The notes under the pieces: model-generated
Seen by the model: the letters and a program-made list of their open reading frames with translations, nothing else
Database searches by the model: none
What the model was told of the DNA's origin: nothing
Shown: piece by piece, positions 1 to 8,590 of the stretch
Numbering within the stretch: the stretch's first letter is position 1
How the letters are laid out: every line of letters starts with the position of its first letter
Position numbers and translations under genes: made by a program
Assembly (NCBI RefSeq): GCF_000314995.1
Contig: NZ_BAEO01000007.1
Coordinates: 1-64,000 of the forward strand
Direction of reading: 5' to 3'
Source: Paraglaciecola arctica BSs20135
GTDB taxonomy: Bacteria; Pseudomonadota; Gammaproteobacteria; Enterobacterales; Alteromonadaceae
Length of the DNA: 64,000 bases

Positions 1-155
1 GCACAGAGGACACAGAGAAAAGAAAATTACGGATTCGCTAAAAAGATTTATTTAGCACTCTGATGTGGCTTAATAAATCTGACGGGCAGTAATGGACCTA
101 GCTCTTTTCCTCCGTGATCTCTGTGCCCCCTGTGGTTCAATTTTTTTTTGCTTTT
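1..155. repeat. CACAGAGG-type intergenic inverted repeat, copy 1
   Basis: The left arm near 1-20 carries repeated CACAGAG words. The right arm at about 103-150 carries the complementary words (CTCTGTG, CTGTGGTTCAA) and ends in a T-run. The same vocabulary recurs at 19421-19690 and 51660-51789, so this is one copy of a dispersed non-coding family. It lies downstream of the M16 peptidase gene, where its arms could pair in RNA. The left end may be cut by the window edge. Confidence 0.6.
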
Positions 156-184
156 AACTACCACTTAACCTTCTAAGCAAGGTA

Positions 185-3019
185 CTACTCGGCTTTCGGC
201 GGATTCAACAATATCGGCTCGCCGTATCCTAGGGCTTTCAAACGAGGTAATTGGGTGTTGGCATCACCCACAAAAAACCAGATCATTTGATTGGGGTTTA
301 AATACTTGTCTGCTAAAACTTTCACATCTTTTACTGTGATGTTTTTAACAGTTTGCTCACGTTGCTTAACGTAATCTTTAGGCCAGTTGTATTTGCTGAT
401 GTTATCTAATAATCCCAGTTTTGCATTGGCTGTTTCGAATGCTCTGGCGTTACTTTTTATTAAAAAGCTTTTGCTGGTGGCTAAATCTTGTTGTGAGTAT
501 TCTTTCCCATAATTCTCGAGAATTTCTTTGATTAATTCGGCAGATTCTAAAGTAACGTTTGAACGTACTTGGCTAAAAATTCTGAAGGTGCCGGGGTCTT
601 TGGTGCCAGTGAAACGGGAATAAATGCCATAAGTATAACCTTTGCCTTCACGCAAGCTTTGAGTTAACTGTGAGGCAAAGCTACCACCGCCAAGAATGTA
701 ATTCATGATAGTGGCCGGATAGTAGTCTTTGTCAATTGCAGCCAGTGCAGCATAACCAATGTTCACCACGGTTTGTTTAGCGTTAGGTATATCGTAAAAA
801 TACACCTTGGATTGTTGTGGTTTGCTTGGCGTTACTAACTTGGGTTGAGTTACTTTAGATGATGGCCAGTTTGCTTTTAACTCTGACAAAGACGCTAATG
901 CTGACTTTTTATTAAGAGCACCAACAATATGTACTCGGGTTTGGTTGGGCGATATATATTTTTGATAAAATGTTTTTAAATCAGCTAACGAAATTGATTC
1001 GACAGAATCTTCGCTTCCTAATACGTTTTTTGCGCGAATATTATTTTCGCCATATATCAGTTCATTAAATTTATTATCGGCAACACTCCTTGGATTGGCT
1101 TCTTGCTGAAGTATCTGCGAGATAGTTTGCTGTTTAATTAAGGCAAATTCTTTTTTGTCCCAACGGGGTTCTAAAAGTATTTCTGCGACTAAATCCATGG
1201 CTTGAGCATAGTTTTTAGCGAGTGTGTTGACCCTTACACTGATGTCTTCTTTGTTAGCTTCAACTTCAATTGAGGCACCAATTTGTTTGATGGCGTTTTC
1301 AAGTTCTTCAGGGGTTTTATTTTTGGTGCCACTAGTAAGCATTTGCGCAAGGATATTGGTCATGCCCACTTTATCCATTTGTTCCAGCAGTTGCCCGCCG
1401 TCTATCACAATTTCCACATCAACAAGGGGGACTTCATCTACCTCAATTCCAAGTATCTGAATAGTATCAAGTTGAGCTTGCCAAATATTAGGCACAATCG
1501 CTTCCGCTGATCCTCCATAGGGTGGCTCCTTTGAACGATCGAATGTTGAAGGTGTTTTTGCATAGGTTGTTGCCAGGTTAGGGGCGACTTGTTTTTCAGC
1601 GCCCTGAACGACTTGTTCTTCGGTCACTCTGGCTTTAGTTGAGCCTTGTACTGCTAAGTTAACTTTGCCTTTGGGTACAAAGCTTGTCACTACGTAATTT
1701 TGGTTTTTGATATATTGGTTATACACACGTTTTACGTCTGCAGTGGTGACGCTTAAAATCGCCGCAATTTCTTTTTCAGCATAACCAGGATCGCCTGTGT
1801 ATATATTGTAATACGCCAACTGTGCGCCTTTGCCGAGCACACTAGAAAGTTGATTATAAAAGTTGGTTTCTTGGGTGGCGAGAATACGTTTAAGATCCTG
1901 TTCAGAGATTCCGTCTTTTTCAAACTGCTCAAAAGCTTGATCAATGCCTTTGTTTACTTCGTCTAAATCAATATCCGAATAAGCTTTGGCTATTAAATAG
2001 ACTTGACCTGCTAGCTCACTGGTTTGATGAAACATATTGGCATTTGGAACTAACTTTTGGTCTTCAACTAGCACTATATAAAGTGGCGCTGATTTACCAT
2101 TGGCTAAGTATTCAAACAATACGTTTAATGCATATGAGTCGGCATGATACTGCTCTACTGTGGGGTAGGTGCGAGTAATTTGCGGTAGGTTGGCAAAGTT
2201 ATCTTCATGGTAACGTTTAATCGTTTTGTTTAATTTCGCAGCGCGCTTCTTAAGAGGCGTGATTTTTTCACTCGCTTTAATTTCAGAGAAGTACTTTTCT
2301 ACCCATTTTTTGGCCTGTGCAGGATCAAAGTCTCCCGCAAGGGTTAATGTGACATTATTTGGTACATACCAACGTTGAAAGAATTGTTTTACATCATCTA
2401 AAGTGGCAGCTTGTAAATCGGCAAGGGAGCCTATTACCTGCCAATGGTAAGGATGGTCTTGTGGATAAAGGTTTTGGTCGATGACAAGCCAGTTGTGCCC
2501 ATAAGGAGCGTTATCGCTGCTTTGGCGTTTTTCATTTTTGACGACCTGTTTTTCTTTTTCCAACACAGCTGCTGTGACGGTATTAATAAACCAACCTAAC
2601 TTATCAGCTTCGGCCCAAATCATTTTTTCTAGAGCATCTTTTGGCACTGTTTGTAGATAATTGGTTCTATCTCTTGAGGTGGAGCCGTTAGCCCCTGAGC
2701 CACCAATTTTTGCCGAGAGTTTATCTAAACCCCCTTTGCCTAAGTTTTCTGATTCAAGAAACAGCAAATGTTCAAACAGATGCGCAAAACCAGTGCGACC
2801 TGAGACTTCACGAGCTGAACCTACGTGAGCGGTTAAGTTGACCGCCACAACCGGATCAGAGCGGTCAATGTGAAATACCACTTCTAAGCCATTGTCTAAA
2901 ACAAACTTTTGATATTTGACCTCAAAGTTAGGTTTATTATCGGTTTCTTGGGCCAATAAATTGTTCACTATGCCCAAAGAGCAGGCGAAAAGTATTAGGT
3001 AGCTTGTTAGTTTTTTCAT
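185..3019 (-). CDS. M16 family zinc metallopeptidase (insulinase/pitrilysin type), exported
   Basis: Predicted periplasmic peptidase of the M16 family. The inverted zinc motif HxxEH is visible as HLFEH about 85 residues in, followed by the downstream glutamate region of the first peptidase domain. The second half repeats the M16 fold (the IGYAAL...GGGSFASQL region) without the HxxEH motif, as is usual for two-domain members, and the length of about 944 residues fits. A signal peptide starts MKKLTSYLILFACS. I chose the ATG at 3019 rather than the one at 3031 because it begins the signal peptide directly; neither has a strong ribosome-binding site. It is the last gene before a repeat-rich spacer. 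Substrate is unknown. Confidence 0.93.
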   Translation of the reverse strand: MKKLTSYLILFACSLGIVNNLLAQETDNKPNFEVKYQKFVLDNGLEVVFHIDRSDPVVAVNLTAHVGSAREVSGRTGFAHLFEHLLFLESENLGKGGLDKLSAKIGGSGANGSTSRDRTNYLQTVPKDALEKMIWAEADKLGWFINTVTAAVLEKEKQVVKNEKRQSSDNAPYGHNWLVIDQNLYPQDHPYHWQVIGSLADLQAATLDDVKQFFQRWYVPNNVTLTLAGDFDPAQAKKWVEKYFSEIKASEKITPLKKRAAKLNKTIKRYHEDNFANLPQITRTYPTVEQYHADSYALNVLFEYLANGKSAPLYIVLVEDQKLVPNANMFHQTSELAGQVYLIAKAYSDIDLDEVNKGIDQAFEQFEKDGISEQDLKRILATQETNFYNQLSSVLGKGAQLAYYNIYTGDPGYAEKEIAAILSVTTADVKRVYNQYIKNQNYVVTSFVPKGKVNLAVQGSTKARVTEEQVVQGAEKQVAPNLATTYAKTPSTFDRSKEPPYGGSAEAIVPNIWQAQLDTIQILGIEVDEVPLVDVEIVIDGGQLLEQMDKVGMTNILAQMLTSGTKNKTPEELENAIKQIGASIEVEANKEDISVRVNTLAKNYAQAMDLVAEILLEPRWDKKEFALIKQQTISQILQQEANPRSVADNKFNELIYGENNIRAKNVLGSEDSVESISLADLKTFYQKYISPNQTRVHIVGALNKKSALASLSELKANWPSSKVTQPKLVTPSKPQQSKVYFYDIPNAKQTVVNIGYAALAAIDKDYYPATIMNYILGGGSFASQLTQSLREGKGYTYGIYSRFTGTKDPGTFRIFSQVRSNVTLESAELIKEILENYGKEYSQQDLATSKSFLIKSNARAFETANAKLGLLDNISKYNWPKDYVKQREQTVKNITVKDVKVLADKYLNPNQMIWFFVGDANTQLPRLKALGYGEPILLNPPKAE

Positions 3020-3226
3020 ATTTATCATCATTTAATACGGGATCTTAATTGCTGTGATAATTGCATGTTTTGCGAGAGACTAAAAGTGTGGATGGGGCAG
3101 GGATCTTGGATAAGGGATGAACGTCTGAAAATTAGCTATTGGCAGCTATAAGTGAATACGCTTTAGGAAAATTTATAGGGCAGGTTGTTTACTTTACAAT
3201 GCTACAGCTACTGCCCAAGACTTTAT

Positions 3227-3418
3227 TTATCGTATTTTTCCAATGCCCACTGCGATACAAATTACGCCACCTACCATGCCTAACCAAGCTTCAATAGGTG
3301 TATCACCACTGAAAGCTCTGCTGAACTGAGCGCTAGCTGAGTCAAACACGTTGTAACCCCAAATGGCTAAAGCCAAACCTCCAACAATAAGTACAATACC
3401 AAGCAGTTTGTTATTCAT
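3227..3418 (-). CDS. DUF3185 family small membrane protein
   Basis: A short protein of 63 residues with two hydrophobic segments (GIVLIVGGLALAIWGYNV near the N-terminus and WLGMVGGVICIAVGIG near the C-terminus) separated by a polar stretch. The pattern, and the FSRAFSGD segment, match the DUF3185 family as I remember it. The ATG at 3418 is preceded by AGAGAT about five bases upstream, so it is preferred over the in-frame codon at 3451, which would add 11 polar residues before the first membrane segment. Function unknown. It sits alone between the sulfotransferase and peptidase genes on the same strand. Confidence 0.75.
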   Translation of the reverse strand: MNNKLLGIVLIVGGLALAIWGYNVFDSASAQFSRAFSGDTPIEAWLGMVGGVICIAVGIGKIR

Positions 3419-3557
3419 ATTTATCTCTATATTTTGATAATTAAACACCAAAATAGTGTTTGATTGTTAGATTGACACAAAATGCTGCATTAATCGAATA
3501 TAGGATCATAAGTACTAACATTATCAGTCTTGCAACTTTTACTCTGAACCAAAGGTT

Positions 3558-5543
3558 TTACTCTGAGCTAAAGGCTTCAATTAATGGCTTTAAATGAGCC
3601 TCAAAGTGTTTCCATTGCTCTCTTGCAGTAGAATTTATTGGCTGACGAACCTGCTCTGAACTTGGGGTTTTAATGGTGCGTTTAGTATTGTAAAAATGCA
3701 AACATGATGCTTCAAAAGGTAAGTTGCAAAAATCTAATATGCGCCTGACTTGAGTCTCCAGATCATCTATCACGTCTTCGTGCTGCACTTTTAATACAAA
3801 ACCAGGTAACACTGAATCCCAGTGCGCCATTAAGGACAGATAGGATTGGTAATAATGGATGAGGTTGTCTAGACCGTATGAAAACTCTTGGCCTTCAGCA
3901 AATAGCTGTTTGTAACCACTGAAACAACAAGCGATAGGGTCACGTCTAGCGTCAATTATTTTGGCATTGGGTAATATGGACTTTATCAGGCCAATATGCA
4001 TAAAGTTATTTGGCATTTTGTCTATAAAAAATGCCGCACCTTGGCGATAACATTGAGTGTCTTCAATAAATTTTTTGCCAAAACGAGGGAAGTATTCATT
4101 GTCGATTTCAGCAACAACCTTAGGGTAACCACTTTTACTTCCGCTTAATCTCGAAGCCAGCCCCAGCACATTGTGTAGCTCCATGGTGCCATCCACTTGG
4201 GAATGTGAGGCCAATATTTGTTCAAGCAAGGTCGAGCCAGCTCTAGGAAGCCCAACAATAAAAATGGGATCTGGACTTGGATCACCTAAATCTTGATGAG
4301 CTTTAAAAAAGTCTGCAGTGAAAACTGATTTTTGCGCCTCAATTTGTTCGCTCACTTTGGCCTGCGAGTAATGATTACGCCGATTTTTTGAAGCATTACC
4401 ATTTTGGTAATAACTAAAAGCAGTATCGAATTGTTTGCGATCTTCATAGGCTTTAGCTAGGGCAAACTCAAGATGGGCCTTGTCGTCTTGTTCAATATCG
4501 ACAGCATTCAGTTGCTCTTGCATCAGGGATAGTTCGTTATCGGTAAATCGATAAGTCTTGGTATTGGCCAAACTCCAATAGGCATCACCAAAGTCAGGGC
4601 GAATTGTGTAAGCTTGTTGATAAGCCGCTACTGCTTGTTCAATGTTGCCGTTTGCTTTGTACGCATGTCCAAGTAGCAGTTGTATACCTGGTAAATTGTG
4701 GTGATCGCCTAAGATTTGTTGATAAAGGTCGATGGCTGGTTCAACTTCACCAATTCCGACCATAGCATTGGCTTTTGCTGCGAGATATTGGTGATTATTA
4801 GGGTGTTCGTTTAGTAACCGCTCGGCCTGTTGTTTGGCTTGCTCAAATTTACCTAATTTAGATAATAATTGCACAAATTCTGCTCTCGCAGCTTCATGGG
4901 TTGAATGGATCTCAACGCAGCTTTCTAATAGGAACTCTGCTTCGTGATAAAGTTTTAATTTGATGCCTATCTCAGCCAGTAGCAACATGGCTTCAGCGTG
5001 GTGTTTGTGATTTTGCAAAAAACGTCGACATACAGTATCGGCTACAGCCAATCGCCCTTCATACATCAAATCCCGAGCGCCACGAATTTCCACAGGTAAT
5101 TGAGTGAGGTAGCTGATCCGTTGGGTTGCAAATTTTTGTGCTTCGCTATGGTTAAGTTCAGCATATAAAGGGGCTAACTTTTTCCAACTGGATAATAATG
5201 CGGGATTAAGCCGAGTGGCTCTGGCAAAGGCTGTTGCTGCGCTGGGTTTATTGCCTGTACTTAGGTATAGATAACCATTTTCTTGGTGGGCCCGTGCGTG
5301 ATTTGGATCGCTAGAAATGAGTTTTTTAATTGTTTCAGTTGCTTCATTAATCAAGCCTTTGGTGCGCTGGGCAACGGCTAGAATATATAATACTTCGATT
5401 TTTTCTTGAGTATCTTCTTGGTTCTCTAATGCTATCTGGGAAAGTGCTATGGCCTTGTCAGTCTCGCCTGATTGTAGCGCACGTTTGATATCGTCAATCT
5501 TAACGTGATTTTTACTGCTGTGTTCGCCAACGTTTGTTACCAC
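3558..5543 (-). CDS. TPR-repeat sulfotransferase family protein
   Basis: The N-terminal 400 residues are tandem tetratricopeptide repeats (helical pairs with ARAHQENGYLYL-like units). The C-terminal third is a PAPS-dependent sulfotransferase domain, with a 5'-phosphosulfate-binding loop in IFIVGLPRAGSTLLEQIL and a later 3'-phosphate region (DARRDPIACCFSGYKQLF). The frame is open back to a GTG at 5609, but a near-perfect GGAGGA lies six bases before an in-frame GTG at 5543, so that start (661 residues) is preferred. It follows the TonB receptor gene on the same strand after a strong terminator. Such TPR-sulfotransferases are commonly found next to TonB-dependent receptors in Alteromonadales. 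Acceptor substrate unknown. Confidence 0.9.
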   Translation of the reverse strand: MVTNVGEHSSKNHVKIDDIKRALQSGETDKAIALSQIALENQEDTQEKIEVLYILAVAQRTKGLINEATETIKKLISSDPNHARAHQENGYLYLSTGNKPSAATAFARATRLNPALLSSWKKLAPLYAELNHSEAQKFATQRISYLTQLPVEIRGARDLMYEGRLAVADTVCRRFLQNHKHHAEAMLLLAEIGIKLKLYHEAEFLLESCVEIHSTHEAARAEFVQLLSKLGKFEQAKQQAERLLNEHPNNHQYLAAKANAMVGIGEVEPAIDLYQQILGDHHNLPGIQLLLGHAYKANGNIEQAVAAYQQAYTIRPDFGDAYWSLANTKTYRFTDNELSLMQEQLNAVDIEQDDKAHLEFALAKAYEDRKQFDTAFSYYQNGNASKNRRNHYSQAKVSEQIEAQKSVFTADFFKAHQDLGDPSPDPIFIVGLPRAGSTLLEQILASHSQVDGTMELHNVLGLASRLSGSKSGYPKVVAEIDNEYFPRFGKKFIEDTQCYRQGAAFFIDKMPNNFMHIGLIKSILPNAKIIDARRDPIACCFSGYKQLFAEGQEFSYGLDNLIHYYQSYLSLMAHWDSVLPGFVLKVQHEDVIDDLETQVRRILDFCNLPFEASCLHFYNTKRTIKTPSSEQVRQPINSTAREQWKHFEAHLKPLIEAFSSE

Positions 5544-5614
5544 GCGTTTCCTCCAGAGGATTAAATTCTTTGTTTTACTCAGACGAGAGTTGTCTGAGGG
5601 ATTTTTCACTAGAT

Positions 5615-5646
5615 AAAAAATAAAGGCAAGCTAAACGCTTGCCTTT
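5615..5646 (-). terminator. Rho-independent terminator after the TonB receptor
   Basis: A perfect 10-bp stem (5622-5631 with 5637-5646, arm AAAGGCAAGC) with a five-base loop is followed on the minus strand by a run of T from 5620 to 5615. It separates the receptor at 5679-8351 from the sulfotransferase start at 5543. Confidence 0.85.
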
Positions 5647-5678
5647 ATTAGTAGAGCTATACACCCTAAAATACTATC

Positions 5679-8351
5679 TTAATAGAAATCGTAAGACAGT
5701 CTCAATCCTAATGTACGAGGACGGTTAGTCACTACTTTTGGCGTAAATTGCTGTGTATCTATATAAAGTACAGCGCTTTCGTCCGTGAGGTTATCGATAT
5801 AAAGCTCAGCTTTCCAGTCGTCTTTGGTGATGCCAACAGATACATTGGCAATCGCGTAGCTCTCTTGAATGTAGCGTCCGCCTTGGAAAACATCGCCATT
5901 CGAGTCTTTAAATGAAGTGCCATCATAAGTTGCTGCTTCATTTTGAATCGGTAAACCAGAACCTGTACCGTAGATCAATCGTGTTGCGTCTTCCGTTACA
6001 TAGGCATCCATAGACATTCCGGCTAAACGGTCACCCGTGTAGCTTACCGATGCATTCAAATAACCATTGTAACCATCATCAAGTTCAAAATAATAACGGG
6101 CACGAATATTACCCGAAAACTCAGCTGAGTAAGGTAGTTGTGCGCCTACTCCTGGAGCAATACCTGCAAGTTCAGCATTAACACTGGTTAATTCAGTATC
6201 CAGTAAACTAAAGGCTGCATTTATCACCAAGTTGTCTGAAGCTAACCAGGTAATATCGGCATCTAGTCCTTTTATTTCTGCATCACCGACATTATCGGTA
6301 AATACTAAAAAGCTGATGTTGGTTGGGTCATAACGTGAAGTTTGTAAGTCGGTAATTTCAGAATAAAAAGCCGTAGCATTTACCCGTAAAATTCCGTCCA
6401 AAAAGTCACCTTTCATGCCTAATTCAAAATTATCCAGACTATCGGTAGTAGAGTAAACTGGGATCCTGAAACCTTCAAATGCACCACTTTGATTACTCGC
6501 AAGATCACCACCTTGACGGTTGGTAACCGGAGGTCTAAATCCTTCTGAATAGGTAGTAAATAGCAGTACGTCGTCATTTAATTTGTAATCTAACGAGGCT
6601 TTAAAGATAGTATCATCGACTGTTAATGTGCCGCTATCGTCTAATAAGCTTACGTCTAACTGACCACTTTCGATGGCTGCTTGAAGTACCCCTGGGCCAT
6701 CACCACCCGTTGCTAAGTCTAATTCTGCAGGATCTTGAGTACCAAAAGCACGAATTCTGCGGCTCACATCGGTGCTGGTTGTTGAACCTTTAAAGGTGTC
6801 ATCAATTTGATACCAACGTGCGCCCAAAGTAGCGGTTAGCTTATCGGTAAGATCGTATTCAACCTGACCAAACACTGCCACTTGTTCGATGGTGTGGGTC
6901 ACATCGTTAACAAAACTAATGCCTGACTCGAACGGTCCGCCGTCAGAATTAATGCCTTCACTACCTGGAAGTGTTCTAGCAAGATCAGGGAACTTTTCTG
7001 TACTGGCAATATTGAATTGACCAACGGTTGCAAGTTCTTGGTCATCATAGAAAAGACCAGCAGTCACGCGCCAAGCTTTATCTACATCTGTATTAAAACG
7101 CAGCTCGTGGGTAATACGCGAAGTATCTGTTTGTTCTTTGTAGTACTTAGTGGGATCTAAGCAACGTTCATCTTCTGCAGCAACAGAACCGCCGTACTGG
7201 CATACATAATAGGCTGAGAACAAACCGCCATTAGTATAACCTGTGTAATCGATAGTAGAGCTGATTTCACGGTCTAAATAACCACCTGTGTACACTATAT
7301 CAAGCTTGTCTAAACGACCTTTTAAAGTCCAGGTTGTGAGTCCGAATTCATCATCGTTGTCTTCAGGGATAAAACGGTTAACAGAGCTTTCACCTTCAAG
7401 GTTAGGATCGTAAGAAAACACCCCTTCGGTTTCTAGTGACTGAGCGGTGTGTTGTAGCAACAATGACCAATCATTGTTGATTAAGTAGGACATACCTAAT
7501 CTAACACCTGCATAAATTGCATCGTTAGTATCATCTTCTACTAAGCCACCATTTTCAGGTGATATAACTGGAGTATTTTGTGGGTCGTTCAGTACGCCAC
7601 CTGATATTCTATCAATAACAACAGCGCTGCCAGTGTAGCCACCTCCACCAGGTTTATTGAGGATATTGTCAATCCATCCACCTTGCTTGTCGTTATATGC
7701 TACTACGCGAAGTGCCAGATCATCGGTGGGCGTAAAGTTCATAAAGGCTTCAACGGAATTACTCATTTCTCCGCCTTTAGTGCTACCAATATTCACATCC
7801 ATGCCAGCAGCAAAACCAGTGTGATCAGGTTTTTTACTGATCATTCGCACTGTGCCTGACTGTGAACTAGCACCAAACAAGGTACCTTGTGGACCAGGCA
7901 GCACTTCGATACGTTGTATATCTGCAGCATAAACGTCTAAGTTTCGGCCTTGCATGGAAACGGGTTGTTCATCGAGATAAAATGCAACAGACGGCTGTAA
8001 TGCCTGTACCGAAGATACTGAAATATTGGTTTGCGTGGTTGCTGCACCTCGGATATAGATCTCATTTTGCCCAGGGCCTGTACCTTGGAAAACAACGTTT
8101 GGTAGAAACTCAACGTAATCGTTAAAGCTTTCAACGCCTAAATTTTCCAACGCTTCGCCGTTTAAAGCTGAAACAGACAAAGGTACATCTTGTATCGATT
8201 CAGTTCTTTTGGTGGCGGTAACTTGAATGGTTTCTATTTGTGCTTTTGCTTTTGCTGTTTCTTGTTGTGCTATTGCAGGATTAATTGCAAGTGCTGTGAC
8301 AATGGCACAACTAATTTTTGTTCTGTTCATGTAAATTTTTGTTCTGTTCAT
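5679..8351 (-). CDS. TonB-dependent outer membrane receptor
   Basis: An outer-membrane ligand-gated channel that takes energy from TonB-ExbBD. The signal peptide ends near AIAQQ. A TonB-box-like segment (IETIQVTATKR) precedes the plug domain, with plug motifs such as IYIRGAAT and RIEVLPGPQGTLFGASSQSGTV. The beta-barrel finishes in LRLSYDFY with the terminal aromatic residue. About 890 residues is normal. The start is odd: a 21-bp tandem duplication covers the start codon, giving ATGs at 8351 and 8330, so the N-terminus reads MNRTKIYMNRTKIS. The neighbouring sulfotransferase and the lack of an iron-specific partner leave the substrate open; carbohydrate or another organic nutrient is likelier than a siderophore, but this is inference. 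Confidence 0.93.
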   Translation of the reverse strand: MNRTKIYMNRTKISCAIVTALAINPAIAQQETAKAKAQIETIQVTATKRTESIQDVPLSVSALNGEALENLGVESFNDYVEFLPNVVFQGTGPGQNEIYIRGAATTQTNISVSSVQALQPSVAFYLDEQPVSMQGRNLDVYAADIQRIEVLPGPQGTLFGASSQSGTVRMISKKPDHTGFAAGMDVNIGSTKGGEMSNSVEAFMNFTPTDDLALRVVAYNDKQGGWIDNILNKPGGGGYTGSAVVIDRISGGVLNDPQNTPVISPENGGLVEDDTNDAIYAGVRLGMSYLINNDWSLLLQHTAQSLETEGVFSYDPNLEGESSVNRFIPEDNDDEFGLTTWTLKGRLDKLDIVYTGGYLDREISSTIDYTGYTNGGLFSAYYVCQYGGSVAAEDERCLDPTKYYKEQTDTSRITHELRFNTDVDKAWRVTAGLFYDDQELATVGQFNIASTEKFPDLARTLPGSEGINSDGGPFESGISFVNDVTHTIEQVAVFGQVEYDLTDKLTATLGARWYQIDDTFKGSTTSTDVSRRIRAFGTQDPAELDLATGGDGPGVLQAAIESGQLDVSLLDDSGTLTVDDTIFKASLDYKLNDDVLLFTTYSEGFRPPVTNRQGGDLASNQSGAFEGFRIPVYSTTDSLDNFELGMKGDFLDGILRVNATAFYSEITDLQTSRYDPTNISFLVFTDNVGDAEIKGLDADITWLASDNLVINAAFSLLDTELTSVNAELAGIAPGVGAQLPYSAEFSGNIRARYYFELDDGYNGYLNASVSYTGDRLAGMSMDAYVTEDATRLIYGTGSGLPIQNEAATYDGTSFKDSNGDVFQGGRYIQESYAIANVSVGITKDDWKAELYIDNLTDESAVLYIDTQQFTPKVVTNRPRTLGLRLSYDFY

Positions 8352-8354
8352 GTA
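8313..8354 (-). repeat. 21-bp exact tandem duplication spanning the receptor start codon
   Basis: Positions 8313-8333 and 8334-8354 are identical 21-base units. Each contains the start codon and first six codons of the receptor at 5679-8351. The unit length is a multiple of three, so frame is kept and translation could begin at either copy. Confidence 0.95.
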
Positions 8355-8534
8355 ATAAGAACCTTTTTGGCTTTTGCATGCACTGCCTTGGGAAGTGACT
8401 TTTGATTAGACCCAATACATACAATATTTAATTTCAATACAAATTTTTATTTACGTGGCATTTGGGAGTATACCAGACTCAAGCCCCGATTTCTAAAGTC
8501 ATTCCCAGCGCTGTTAAAAAGTTCACTTATTTTT

Positions 8535-8556
8535 TATAAGTAGCATTCTACTTATA
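8535..8556. promoter_or_regulatory. Perfect 9-bp palindrome upstream of the BCCT transporter
   Basis: TATAAGTAG and its exact complement CTACTTATA are separated by four bases. The site lies 35-56 bases before the TTG start of the transporter, in the 239-bp spacer between divergent genes. The placement suits an operator for a dimeric regulator. No poly-T follows, so it is not an obvious terminator. The regulator is not identifiable from the window. Confidence 0.45.
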
Positions 8557-8590
8557 TTGTGAGTTTGAAATAATCACGGGATAGGTTATA

